A stretch of 64,000 nt of DNA from CAYNRE01 sp964399535 (GTDB lineage: Bacteria; Planctomycetota; Planctomycetia; Pirellulales; CAYNRE01). The position numbers and the translations under genes are program-made. Numbering within the stretch: the first letter of the stretch is position 1; every line of letters starts with the position of its first letter. This document shows, piece after piece, positions 41,045 to 49,348 of this stretch. The notes beneath the pieces were generated by a model. The model ran no database searches, was not told the origin of the DNA, and saw only the letters and a program-made list of their open reading frames with translations. The stretch lies in NCBI GenBank assembly GCA_964399535.1, contig CAYNRE010000055.1, forward strand, positions 1 to 64,000, given 5' to 3'.

Positions 41045-41574
41045 TAGTTGTCGCGAACTTCGGCAATGCGGAACTTGGTTACCGAGAGGAGCACCAGCGG
41101 GGCCTCGATCGGGCCCGCGCCGGCGGCGCCGGCGGCAACCTGGCCACCGATCCAGGGAATGGTGTAGGCGGCCACCTTGCCGGTGGTGGCGTCGGCCACG
41201 TAACAAACGCTGGCGGCGGGGCGGATCCGGCCCGGAACGCGCCGCAGGTCGGCAAAACCGGTCACCATCATGTAGCGGGGCGTCCGGCCGCTCTCGATCT
41301 CCAGGTCTTGCAGAATGTTTTTCTCGTAGTAGGCGATGAACTGGCCGGTCGAGATGCTCAGCACCGCCGCCTGGAGATTGCCGGTAAGGTAGTCGAGAAA
41401 GTACAGGGCCTCGATCCGGTCGTCGGCATGACCAGTGGCGATGGCGAAGTTCTCCTGGCCATGCGTCGCGACGGCATGCAAGGGGGCCTCGGGCCAGATG
41501 CCCCCGACGATCAGCCCGACGGTCAGTCCGACGATCAGGCTGCGCGAACGCGTCATCCGCATACCAGCCCACAT
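41044..41574 (-). CDS. hypothetical protein with N-terminal signal/anchor, coupled to thiS
   Basis: A 176-residue protein beginning with a basic segment and a hydrophobic helix (residues 10-28, SRSLIVGLTVGLIVGG). That helix looks like a membrane anchor or uncleaved signal. The mature part contains NFAIATGHADDRIEALYFLDYLTGNLQAAVL-type beta repeats, then MMVTGFADL and a VCYVADATTGKVAAYTIPW strand, consistent with a beta-propeller-like or small beta fold. I recognise no function, though similar proteins occur in planctomycetes. ATG 41574 has AAGGAGG seven bases upstream. Its TAA overlaps the thiS ATG, which suggests operon membership rather than a thiamine-pathway enzyme. Confidence 0.72.
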   Translation of the reverse strand: MWAGMRMTRSRSLIVGLTVGLIVGGIWPEAPLHAVATHGQENFAIATGHADDRIEALYFLDYLTGNLQAAVLSISTGQFIAYYEKNILQDLEIESGRTPRYMMVTGFADLRRVPGRIRPAASVCYVADATTGKVAAYTIPWIGGQVAAGAAGAGPIEAPLVLLSVTKFRIAEVRDN

Positions 41575-42183
41575 GGCGAGGCCTCCTTCAGACGGTGAAT
41601 GTGCCGGCAACGGGCGCCCCCACCGGGCCCCGGCCACGGGCTGCACCAGCCAAACCCTGCCCGGCATCCAAATCGTACCGCCTCGGCGGCGGGTGTTCTA
41701 GCCGAGCCGTCGAGAGCCTGACGGCGTGGGGCCGTGGGCCCAGCGGGTGGTGTGCTGGGCGATTCGTGTCGAGCGCGGAGGGGGCCGGCCAGCCCGGGGC
41801 TAGCAACACGCCAGGCCCGCTCGGCCGATAGTCTGTTGAAATAGGCCGTCGTGGCCTATTTCAACCTCGCCAGATGCGGAGCCAAGCTCCGCACGGCTCG
41901 CAAAATAACGACTTGCGTCGCTGTTTTGGCATCGAATCCCTGCGAGGACCCAGCACGATGAATATTAAAACGGGCCGCGAACCCTGCGGAACTGCCAGCG
42001 CTGGCGAGTTGACGCGGCCCACCGCGGACGCGACACTCGAACCCCACGCGAGATGCTGTTTCGCCCCTTTGCCGGCTGGCCGCGCGACGCGCCGAGGCGG
42101 CGGGCGCGGGGGGGGTTCTCGGGGGAAAAATCGATCACTGCCAAAGCCGGCCGGACTGCCGGCCGATAGGGGAGAGCGGCCAC
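41575..42183. other. 609-bp divergent intergenic region holding repeat copy C
   Basis: No supported gene. Repeat copy C occupies 41831-41975; the remainder is GC-rich. The thiS-operon side carries AAGGAGG next to its start, and the oxidoreductase side has GGGGAG before ATG 42184. No riboswitch or promoter pair was recognised. Confidence 0.5.
41831..41975 (-). repeat. interspersed intergenic repeat, copy C (inverted orientation)
   Basis: This is the reverse complement of copies A and B. It starts with GTCTGTTGAAATAGGCCG, loop TCGT, then GGCCTATTTCAACC, a 13-bp perfect hairpin. The interior CTCCGCACGGCTCGCAAAATAACGAC is the complement of copy B's GTTATTTTGCGAGCCGTGCGGAG. The right end TGCGAGGACCCAGCACG corresponds to A's GCGTCCTCGCA, so the family is present in both orientations. 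Confidence 0.8.
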
Positions 42184-43380
42184 ATGCCCACCAACGGATC
42201 GTTGAATCGAAAGCTGCGAATGGCCCTGGTCGGGGGAGGCCAGGGGGCGTTTATCGGCCGGGTACACGCCACGGCGGCGGTGCTCGACAACCGGGCCACG
42301 CTGGTGGCCGGGGCCCTCTCGAGCGACCCCCAAAAGGCCCGCGACTCGGCCCCCGATTACGACATTGCCGCCGAGCGGGCTTACGGTTCGTTTCAAGAGC
42401 TGATCGACCGCGAGGGGGCCCTGCCGGCCGACCAGCGGGTCGATTTTCTCTCGGTGGCCACGCCGAACCACACGCACTATGCCATTGCCTCGGCGGCGGT
42501 CGCGGCGGGATTCAACGTGATCTGCGACAAACCGATGACGTTCGACCTCGAACAGGCCGAGCGGTTGGCCGAGGCCGTCGACCGCAGCGGCGTGGTGTTC
42601 GCCGTGACGCACAACTACACCGGCTACCCCCTGGTGCGCCAGGCCCGCGAAATGATCCTTTCCGGTGAACTGGGCGAGATCAACGCGGTTCGCTCCAACT
42701 ACATTCAGGGCTGGCTGCGGGCCCGGATCGAACAAGACCAGCAGAAGCAAGCGGCTTGGCGAACCGATCCCGCCAAGAGCGGTGCCGCCGGTTGTTTCGG
42801 CGATATCGGCACGCACGCCTACAACCTGGCCCGGTACATGACTGGCCTGTTGCCCGAGAGCGTGAGCTGCTCGCTGAAGATTTTCGCACCGGGCCGGCAG
42901 CTCGACGATTATGGCCACGCAGTGGTTCGTTTCGAGAACGGCGCGCTGGGCACGGTGACCGCGTCGCAAATCAGTCACGGCCGCGAGAACGACTTGGCCA
43001 TTGAAATCGACGGCACCAAGGGGTCGCTGGCCTGGCGGCAGGAAGAGCCCAACCAGATGATTTTCCGCCGCAACGGGCACCCTCACGCGATTTACACCCG
43101 CGACCCGAACGCGCCCTACACGCTGCCGACGGCCCAAGCCTCGTGCCGATTGCCCGCGGGGCACCCCGAGGCCTTTTTCGAGGCGTTTGCCAACATTTAT
43201 CGTTTCGCCTACGACCAAATGGCGCTGCGGGCCGCCGGGCAGCCGTTCGAGCGGGTCAACACGATCTACCCCAACGTGAACGACGGCGTCGAGGGCATGT
43301 ACTTCATTCAGCAGTGCGTGGCTTCCAGCCGCGAAGACGGGGCCTGGCTGCCGCTGAGGCATGCCCGGGCCCGTCGCTAG
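42184..43380 (+). CDS. Gfo/Idh/MocA-family NAD(P)-dependent oxidoreductase
   Basis: A 398-residue oxidoreductase. The Rossmann opening LVGGGQGAFIGRVHATA (residues 15-31) and the EKP-like DKPMT motif identify the family. The C-terminal domain contains GCFGDIGTHAYNL, where the catalytic-type His/Asp lie, and SQISHGREND. It would oxidise a sugar, inositol or related polyol; planctomycetes have many paralogues. ATG 42184 has GGGGAG about nine bases upstream. The MFS transporter gene overlaps or abuts its 3' end, suggesting uptake and oxidation of the same substrate. Confidence 0.88.
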   Translation: MPTNGSLNRKLRMALVGGGQGAFIGRVHATAAVLDNRATLVAGALSSDPQKARDSAPDYDIAAERAYGSFQELIDREGALPADQRVDFLSVATPNHTHYAIASAAVAAGFNVICDKPMTFDLEQAERLAEAVDRSGVVFAVTHNYTGYPLVRQAREMILSGELGEINAVRSNYIQGWLRARIEQDQQKQAAWRTDPAKSGAAGCFGDIGTHAYNLARYMTGLLPESVSCSLKIFAPGRQLDDYGHAVVRFENGALGTVTASQISHGRENDLAIEIDGTKGSLAWRQEEPNQMIFRRNGHPHAIYTRDPNAPYTLPTAQASCRLPAGHPEAFFEAFANIYRFAYDQMALRAAGQPFERVNTIYPNVNDGVEGMYFIQQCVASSREDGAWLPLRHARARR

Positions 43381-44767
43381 CGGCCGGCCCATGGGGTCTC
43401 GCGGGGCAGATTCGCCGTCGGCGCGGCGCCACCAGGCGCTGGGCCAGGCAATTGTCGGCGGCACGCTCTGGTCGATCGGCAACGGGCTGACGACCGGCAA
43501 CCTGATCAACTACTTGGCCCAGGACCTGGGCGCCCAGGGCTTTGCCCTCAGCTTGATCCTGGCGGCGCCCTCGGCGGCCAGTTTGCTTCGACTGGGTACT
43601 GGGCGGCTGATCGGCTGGCTGGGATCGGCCCGGACGGTTTGCCTTTGGTTTTCCGGCAGCGCCTACCTGCTGCTCTTGCCGCTCCCTTGGGTGCCGCGCC
43701 TGGCGGGCTGGCTGCCGGGCTGGGGAGCGTTGGCCGCGCTGATCGCCCTGATCTGTATTCATCAGTTACTCGAGTCGATCGGCTCCGTGGCCCTCTGGGC
43801 CTGGCTGGGCCAGCTGGTTCCACCGGGCATTCGGGGGCGTTATTTCGCCCGGCGCCAGGTCTGGCAGTTGGCCGTGCTAATTCCCACGCTGTTGGCCAGT
43901 GGCTGGTGGATCGACCTTTGGCGTAGCCGCCAGCGCGAGGTGCCGCATCTGGCTTACGCGCTGCCTACCGCGATCGGCGCACTGATGCTGCTGGGCTCGC
44001 TGGTGCCGCTGGCTGCGATGCCCGCCGAAATTCTCCGCCGGCCGCGCCGCGGCGTTTCGGCGCGGGCCGCCGCGCCGCCACCCCCCTGGGTTCGCTCGCT
44101 GGCCGAGCCGGCGTTTCGCCAGTTGGTGGCCTTCGGCGCCTGGGTAGGGTTGGTCAATGGGCTGACCCAAGCCGCACAGAACCGGTTTCCATACGACGTT
44201 TTGCACCTCAAGCTGGTGCCGTTGCAGGTGCTGTTGGTGGGAATGCGGATCGGCCAGATGCTGCTCAGTCCGGGGCTCGGCCGGCTGAGCGATCGCTACG
44301 GCAACCGCCCGGTGCTTATCGCTTGTCAGCTCTGTGTGGCCACCGGGCCGTTGTTCTACCTGGCCGCCTCGCCCGAGCAGCCGTACTGGATCGCGGGGGC
44401 CTGGCTGGTCTGGTCGGCGTTTGCGGGGCTCAACTTGTGTTTGCCGAACCTGGCCTTGAAACTCTCGCCCGGCAAGGCCGACCCGGGCTACGTGGCGACC
44501 TATTTTGCGCTCGGAACGCTGGCCTACGCGTCCGGCACCCTGCTGGGGGGCCTGCTGCTCGACGGGGCTCGCCAGTGGCAGCCGGTGCTGGCTCGCTTCA
44601 GCAGCGGGGCTGGCTGGCCGGCGTTCGATCATTATGATTTGTTATTTGCTGGCGGTGCGCTGGCTCGGGCTCTGGGCGTGCTTTGGCTCGTCGGAATGGC
44701 CGAACCGGGCGCGGCCCGCTGGTCGGAAATACGAATGTGGCGCGGCGGCGCCGCTCGCGGGAGCTGA
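43361..44767 (+). CDS. MFS transporter
   Basis: A 468-residue major facilitator with about twelve hydrophobic helices. The loop after helix 2 reads RLGTGRLIGWLGSARTV, and FARRQVWQ and RLSDRYGNRPVLIAC are the conserved basic/glycine-rich cytoplasmic loops of the N and C halves. ATG 43361 overlaps the oxidoreductase gene by 20 bases; ATG 43391 is a non-overlapping alternative. Either way the two genes are probably co-transcribed, which favours a sugar or sugar-acid substrate. The C-terminus ends close to the YbjQ-like gene start. Confidence 0.85.
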   Translation: MPGPVASGRPMGSRGADSPSARRHQALGQAIVGGTLWSIGNGLTTGNLINYLAQDLGAQGFALSLILAAPSAASLLRLGTGRLIGWLGSARTVCLWFSGSAYLLLLPLPWVPRLAGWLPGWGALAALIALICIHQLLESIGSVALWAWLGQLVPPGIRGRYFARRQVWQLAVLIPTLLASGWWIDLWRSRQREVPHLAYALPTAIGALMLLGSLVPLAAMPAEILRRPRRGVSARAAAPPPPWVRSLAEPAFRQLVAFGAWVGLVNGLTQAAQNRFPYDVLHLKLVPLQVLLVGMRIGQMLLSPGLGRLSDRYGNRPVLIACQLCVATGPLFYLAASPEQPYWIAGAWLVWSAFAGLNLCLPNLALKLSPGKADPGYVATYFALGTLAYASGTLLGGLLLDGARQWQPVLARFSSGAGWPAFDHYDLLFAGGALARALGVLWLVGMAEPGAARWSEIRMWRGGAARGS

Positions 44768-44772
44768 CCCCA

Positions 44773-45255
44773 ATGCAAGCGCGCGAAACCGTGGAGCTGG
44801 TCTTTACGCTGCTAGGCATCCTGCTTTCCATCGGCATGCTGGCTGGCGGTTTCTTGGTCGGGCGGGTCATCGAGTCGCGGCACTTGCGCCGCCTGGACGA
44901 GGACGAAGCCCAGCTGGCCGGCATGGTGGTTACCGATTTGCGGCGCGTGCCCGACAATTGGCGGGCAGTGGCCGGCACCCTGGTGGCCGGCGAGGCGGTG
45001 CTTTCGGCCGACCGGTTTCTGACCTTCACCGCCCGGCTGCAGAAAATCGTCGGCGGGCGGCTGGAAATGTTCGAGCGTTTAATCGACCGGGCTCGCCGCG
45101 AGTCGCGGGTACGGATGCTAAAGGCGGCCCAAGCCGAGGGGGCCAACGCCGTTTGGAATGTGCGCTACGAGTGCGTGATGATCGATACCGACGGCAAGGG
45201 CCGCCGGAAGGCCGTGGCCTCGGTCTGCTATGGAACCGCGCTGACGGTTCAGTAA
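44773..45255 (+). CDS. YbjQ/UPF0145-like protein with N-terminal membrane helix
   Basis: A 160-residue protein. A transmembrane helix (residues 8-31) is followed by a YbjQ-like core with VVTDLRRVPDNWR, GEAVLSADRFLTFTARLQKIVGGR (core strands) and AAQAEGANAVWNVRYECV at the C-terminal half. YbjQ proteins form pentameric rings and may bind metal, but the role is unclear. ATG 44773 begins five bases after the MFS stop, so it belongs to the same transcription unit. In-frame extension to 44683 overlaps the MFS gene and is unlikely. Confidence 0.75.
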   Translation: MQARETVELVFTLLGILLSIGMLAGGFLVGRVIESRHLRRLDEDEAQLAGMVVTDLRRVPDNWRAVAGTLVAGEAVLSADRFLTFTARLQKIVGGRLEMFERLIDRARRESRVRMLKAAQAEGANAVWNVRYECVMIDTDGKGRRKAVASVCYGTALTVQ

Positions 45256-45340
45256 CGGCGCCGGGCCAGGACACCAGGTTCGGGCACGGCCCGCACGGCG
45301 GGCGCCCGTGGTTAAGTATTCGCCGACCCCGAGTAAGTCG

Positions 45341-45787
45341 ATGTCGCAGTCGAAGAGCCGGATTCTGATCGCCGACGACAACGCCACCAACGTCGAGCTG
45401 CTCGAGGCCTATCTGGCCGGCGTCGACTGCGAGATCGACATTGCCGTCGACGGGCAAGACACGCTGGACCACGTGGCCCGCAGTCGCCCCGACTTGATCC
45501 TGCTCGATATCATGATGCCCAAGCTGAGCGGGTTCGAAGTTTGCCGCAAGCTGAAGGACGACCCCGCCACACGCGGCATCATGATCTTGATGGTGACCGC
45601 CCTCAACGAACTGGGCGATATCGAGCGAGCGGTGAAGGCGGGCACCGACGACTTCCTCTCCAAGCCGGTCAACAAGATCGAGCTGCTCAAGCGGGTGGAG
45701 AACATGCTCCGCTTGAGGCACGTTACCGACGAGTTGGAGCGGCTCCGCCAGTACATTCAAGAGATGGAAGACACCGCCCGGGCCTAG
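45341..45787 (+). CDS. single-domain response regulator (CheY/PleD-type receiver)
   Basis: A 148-residue receiver domain. ADDN (residues 11-14) contains the acidic pair, the phospho-acceptor is Asp56 in LLDIMMPKLSG, the conserved Thr is in MVTALNE, and the switch lysine is in LSKPVNKIELL. A C-terminal helix with coiled-coil tendency (HVTDELERLRQYIQEMEDTARA region) follows, with no output domain. It is probably a stand-alone signal relay or dimerising partner. ATG 45341 is preferred to a GTG at 45308. No cognate histidine kinase is adjacent. Confidence 0.9.
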   Translation: MSQSKSRILIADDNATNVELLEAYLAGVDCEIDIAVDGQDTLDHVARSRPDLILLDIMMPKLSGFEVCRKLKDDPATRGIMILMVTALNELGDIERAVKAGTDDFLSKPVNKIELLKRVENMLRLRHVTDELERLRQYIQEMEDTARA

Positions 45788-46139
45788 CAGTCCGGTAATG
45801 CGGTATCGGCGCGGTTCGACCAGCTCGTTTGTTGCGATTCGTGGGGGAGCTGGTTGCGGCCGAGTGACCGCGCATCCCTTTTTTCTCCCGAGCGGGCTGG
45901 TGCACTCCGGGGCGACGGCTGGGCCGGGAATGTGCCGCGTTCGCCCGCCTGGCGGCCTACGGAAGCGCAGGGTGCCGCGTTGACACTGGGGGGCGGTGCG
46001 CGCCAGACTAGCAGGCTGGGGGGCGAGTTTGCAGGGAATCATTTGCTGGGAATCAACTGCGTCGCGGGTAATCGCCGGCAACCAGAGGCGGTGGCCGAAA
46101 TCGGCCCTCGGTTGGGCGGAACTGCAGAGGAGGTTTGCG
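45788..46139. other. 352-bp intergenic region
   Basis: No supported gene. It contains TTTTTT near 45879, but the preceding GCGG/CCGC stem is too short for a confident terminator. AGGAGG just before 46140 belongs to the next gene. Confidence 0.4.
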
Positions 46140-46751
46140 ATGAATGCATCGACCGTGGGTCGCACACTTTTGACCCTGGCCCTATTGGCGGCCCTGGCGG
46201 CCCAGGCCCAAGCGGGCAAGTTCAACAAAGTGCTCAGCATCGGCGATGCCGCTCCGGCTTGGTCGGGAATCGTGGGGGTCGACGACCAGCCCCACGCCCT
46301 GGCGGACTATGCCGACAAGAAGGCGATCGTGCTCATCTTCACCTGCAATCACTGCCCCGTCGCCCAGGCCTGCGAGGAGCGGATCATGGAGCTGACTCGC
46401 GATTACCAGCAGCGCGGCGTCCAGGTCGTGGCGGTCAGCGTGAGCAACCTGGAGGAAGATCAACTGCCCGCCATGAAAGAACACGCTCAGGCGCGGAAGT
46501 TCAACTTTCCCTACCTGCACGATCCGACCCAAAAGATTGGCCGCGACTATGGCGCTTCGGTAACTCCGCAGGTATTTCTGCTCGACGGCAAGCGCCGGGT
46601 GGCCTACATGGGCGCATGGGATGACAACGCCCTGAGCCCCAGCGAAGTGCAGGTGCGGTACCTGCACGACGCGATCGAGTCCGTCCTGGCCGGCACCATG
46701 CCCGCCACGGGCGAAACCAAGGCCAAGGGCTGCGGCATTCGCTACGAATAG
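46140..46751 (+). CDS. secreted redoxin/thioredoxin-like protein
   Basis: A 203-residue exported protein. A signal peptide (residues 1-25, ending AQA) is followed by an AhpC/TSA-like redoxin fold with IFTCNHCPVAQACEERI (about residues 67-83). CNHC is the active-site CxxC, and the thioredoxin cis-Pro is in VTPQVFLLDGKRR. It is likely a periplasmic or surface thiol-disulphide or peroxide-handling protein. AGGAGG seven bases upstream of ATG 46140 makes the start secure. A final CGIRYE tail after a linker is typical of planctomycete members. The substrate is unknown. Confidence 0.87.
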   Translation: MNASTVGRTLLTLALLAALAAQAQAGKFNKVLSIGDAAPAWSGIVGVDDQPHALADYADKKAIVLIFTCNHCPVAQACEERIMELTRDYQQRGVQVVAVSVSNLEEDQLPAMKEHAQARKFNFPYLHDPTQKIGRDYGASVTPQVFLLDGKRRVAYMGAWDDNALSPSEVQVRYLHDAIESVLAGTMPATGETKAKGCGIRYE

Positions 46752-46812
46752 TCGCAATCGCTAGCCGCCAAGTGCACCGCCCCTTTTCGGGCCGGAGTTG
46801 GGAACCACCTGC

Positions 46813-47334
46813 ATGGGGACACGGTACTGGCTGCCTTGCGACTGCGGTCAGCGGGTAGCGGTGGAAGGTAAACAGGCCGGGCTTACGGTGACCTGTGCTT
46901 GCGGCCGGTCGCTTGGCGTGCCCACCATTCGGGGCCTGTCGCAACTGGAGTCGATCGGCGAGCCTTCGGCCCCCGCGCGGCGGAGTTGGGGGCCGCGGCA
47001 GGGCATGATCTTGCTCGGGTCGGTGATTGCCCTGCCCTGTCTGCTAATGGCCACGGCGGGCTTCTTCTACACTCCCCCCGAGCACCCGATTACCTACGTC
47101 GATCGCGAAGGTATTCGCAAGCAGATCGACGGGATGTCGCCCGCAGATCTCATCACCATGTGGGAGGGGGCCCAGAACGATTTCGATACCGCGGCCGCTC
47201 CGCAGCTTCAGCAGTACGCCGACTGGGTCGCCAACTTTCGCGCCTGGACCTGGGCCTATGTGGCCGGCACGGCGGTGGGGCTGGCCATTTGCGTGGGGGG
47301 GCTGCTGACCCGGCCCGCGCCAGGGGGCGGCTAA
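46813..47334 (+). CDS. zinc-ribbon-like membrane protein (hypothetical)
   Basis: A 173-residue protein starting with CxC pairs (C9/C11 and C28/C30: PCDCGQ and TCACGR), the degenerate zinc ribbon seen at the N-terminus of many planctomycete membrane proteins. Two transmembrane helices follow (about residues 67-88 and 140-160), separated by a hydrophilic, probably external, segment with MSPADLITMWEGAQND. No enzymatic motif. ATG 46813 is preferred to a TTG at 46798. It is convergent with the methyltransferase-like gene. Confidence 0.65.
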   Translation: MGTRYWLPCDCGQRVAVEGKQAGLTVTCACGRSLGVPTIRGLSQLESIGEPSAPARRSWGPRQGMILLGSVIALPCLLMATAGFFYTPPEHPITYVDREGIRKQIDGMSPADLITMWEGAQNDFDTAAAPQLQQYADWVANFRAWTWAYVAGTAVGLAICVGGLLTRPAPGGG

Positions 47335-47390
47335 GGGCTTTAGGAACAAGCCCCCCGGGGGCTCCGGGCCCAGTCCGCGCCCCTGGGCTG

Positions 47391-48305
47391 CTAACTATTG
47401 CTGACCGCCAGGGCTTGTACGTTATACAGTCGGCCTACCTGCCCGGCCCCCTGCGGCGGCTGGTACACCCAGGGCCACTGCCCAAGCCGAGCCAGGCGAA
47501 ACCGGTCGTCGAAATAGTCCGACAGTTGAACCGTGCGGGTCATGCGATAGCTGCCGTCGCTGGCCCAACTGCCGTCGGCCTGACCGTGAATGAAGCAGAA
47601 CTGCACGGTGTCGGAAACATAAGCAATGCCTCCTGGCGCCAGGAGGTGGTAGATCGAGGTGACGAATTCCTCTTCCATCTTGTGGGCTAGCCCGAGCATG
47701 GCCGAGGTGAACCCCTTGGACGAGCGCAGTGCTTGAATCGAACTCGTCCCCTGATCGCTGCCGGGCCAGCGCTCGGCCATCAGCCCTACCAGTTGCTCGA
47801 CGGCCCGCACGTGGAGTTGGCTGAGCACGCAGGATGCAACCACCAGGTCAAACGTTTCCCGTGGCGAGTAGGGAACCGGCTTGACCTCGGAAACCAGTTC
47901 GGTGAGCTGCTCGATGGCCGTTTCGGGCGAATCAACCGTGGCCACGCGACGGCCCGCCTGATCCAACAGGCGCTGAGTAACGCCGGTCAGGTCGGCCGCT
48001 TCGAAAGCGAGCGGCGGGTCGTGGTTGGCCAAATGGTGAGCGGCCACCGCCTCGTCCAGCAACGACCGGTCTTGGTCGTTGAGGGTTACCTGTTCAAACC
48101 GGTCGGCCAGGGCGACCAGGGGAACTTCGTCGCAGCGGCCGGCGCCCAACACGATGGCGGCGCCAGGATTCACCTGCCCAGCTACTTCGAGGATCAGGCG
48201 CTGGCTTTCTTGGCGGTGCGAATCGGGCACGGGCCGAAGCTTGTTCCAGCGGCGTGCCGATGGGCTGGGGTTGGCGACCAGCGGGGGCTCCGGAAGACGA
48301 CTCAT
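47391..48305 (-). CDS. SAM-dependent methyltransferase-like protein
   Basis: A 304-residue Rossmann-like protein. The SAM-binding pattern is AIVLGAGRCDEVPLVAL (motif I), then VTLNDQDRSLL (acidic residue after strand 2), AADLTG, and FDLVVASCVLSQLH (motif IV region). GLAHKMEEEFVTSIYHLLAPGG is a typical post-motif. I do not recognise the subfamily or substrate. It lies downstream of bioD on the same strand, with 132 bases between. It is not obviously BioC, which is shorter and has a different motif I (E/DxGxGxG). Confidence 0.6.
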   Translation of the reverse strand: MSRLPEPPLVANPSPSARRWNKLRPVPDSHRQESQRLILEVAGQVNPGAAIVLGAGRCDEVPLVALADRFEQVTLNDQDRSLLDEAVAAHHLANHDPPLAFEAADLTGVTQRLLDQAGRRVATVDSPETAIEQLTELVSEVKPVPYSPRETFDLVVASCVLSQLHVRAVEQLVGLMAERWPGSDQGTSSIQALRSSKGFTSAMLGLAHKMEEEFVTSIYHLLAPGGIAYVSDTVQFCFIHGQADGSWASDGSYRMTRTVQLSDYFDDRFRLARLGQWPWVYQPPQGAGQVGRLYNVQALAVSNS

Positions 48306-48437
48306 GGCCGGTTTCGGGCGTGGGTTCCTAGGGATCGAGCAAGATCAAAACGGGGAGGCACCGAGCCCGCCGCCAGCGTCTGGTGCCACGGGGCCTAGCA
48401 TATTCTTCCTCGGTCACTCCTGGCAACTTCATCTGGC

Positions 48438-49208
48438 TCAAAGGCCCCTCGGCGGGCGGGCCAACCTGCGCCAAGGCACTCTCTCAATCGCGGCCGACTC
48501 CCCGGCCTCGATGGTCGCCAAGAGCGGACAACCCAGCGCCCCCCGCGGCGGTCGCCCGCAGTCGGCCGGGCCCGAGCCAGTCCAGCGGGCAAGTTCCGCC
48601 GCATTGCTCGTTCGGCTGGCATCGAACTCGATTGGCACCGGCGTGGGTAGCCCGGGCGAGAAATCGTTCAGAACCCAGCCCACGGCGGTCAAACCACCAC
48701 GGTAGCGCTGCACGGCGAACGAGGTTGCCAGCGCTTGATGAATCGCTCCCAAGCGGTTGCGGACCACGACGACAACCGGGAACCCCAGGCGGTGGGCCAG
48801 GTCGGCCACGAGGAAATCCTCGTCGAGTGGCGAAAACCAGCCCCCCGCTCCCTCGACCAGGATCAGATCGGACTGGGCCAGCCAAGGTTCCAGGCCTTGC
48901 CAGAGCCGCGCTCGGTCGATCGCCGCGCCCTCGGCCCGGGCGGCCAGATGGGGGGCCAGGGGGGCCAGAAATCGCTGCGGGCAAACCGCCTCCAGCGTGC
49001 CCGGGCGGCCTGCCGCGTGCCACAGGGCCAAAGCGTCGTCGGAAACGACCTGATCGTTTTCGCGCCGGCAACCGCTGGCCACCGGTTTATAAACCCCGAC
49101 CCGCAATCCTTCGGCTTGCAGGCAGCGGGCAATTTGGCAGGCGACGTAGGTTTTGCCCACCTCGGTGTCGGTTCCCGTAATGAACAGTCCGGGCACGGCG
49201 GGCGACAT
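48438..49208 (-). CDS. bioD: ATP-dependent dethiobiotin synthetase BioD
   Basis: A 256-residue P-loop ATPase. The Walker-A GTDTEVGKT (residues 12-20), the biotin-precursor loop YKPVASG, LILVEGAGGWFSPL (Walker-B-like, Glu/Asp) and the GWVLND segment identify dethiobiotin synthetase. It carboxylates diaminopelargonate to dethiobiotin with CO2 and ATP. Other bio genes (A, B, F) are not in the window, so the pathway is dispersed. ATG 49208 gives family length; longer in-frame starts add an unrelated N-terminus. It diverges from aguB with a 140-bp shared upstream region. Confidence 0.93.
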   Translation of the reverse strand: MSPAVPGLFITGTDTEVGKTYVACQIARCLQAEGLRVGVYKPVASGCRRENDQVVSDDALALWHAAGRPGTLEAVCPQRFLAPLAPHLAARAEGAAIDRARLWQGLEPWLAQSDLILVEGAGGWFSPLDEDFLVADLAHRLGFPVVVVVRNRLGAIHQALATSFAVQRYRGGLTAVGWVLNDFSPGLPTPVPIEFDASRTSNAAELARWTGSGPADCGRPPRGALGCPLLATIEAGESAAIERVPWRRLARPPRGL

Positions 49209-49348
49209 GCGAAACACCAGCGGATCGAGGGGTCGAAACGGAATCGACGGGCAGCCCCCGCCGACCGGGACTTCATCGATTCGAACCGATAAGTTACTAT
49301 CCGCTCGGTAGCTTGGCGATTTCAAATTCAGCGGACGGAGTACCTTGC

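Noticed and set aside
41575..41830. TPP riboswitch for the thiS-thiG operon
   Set aside because: No CTGAGA or other THI-box conserved segments in the leader.
44683..44772. N-terminal extension of the YbjQ-like protein inside the MFS gene
   Set aside because: It lies in another frame of a clear MFS gene. ATG 44773 starts right before the membrane helix.
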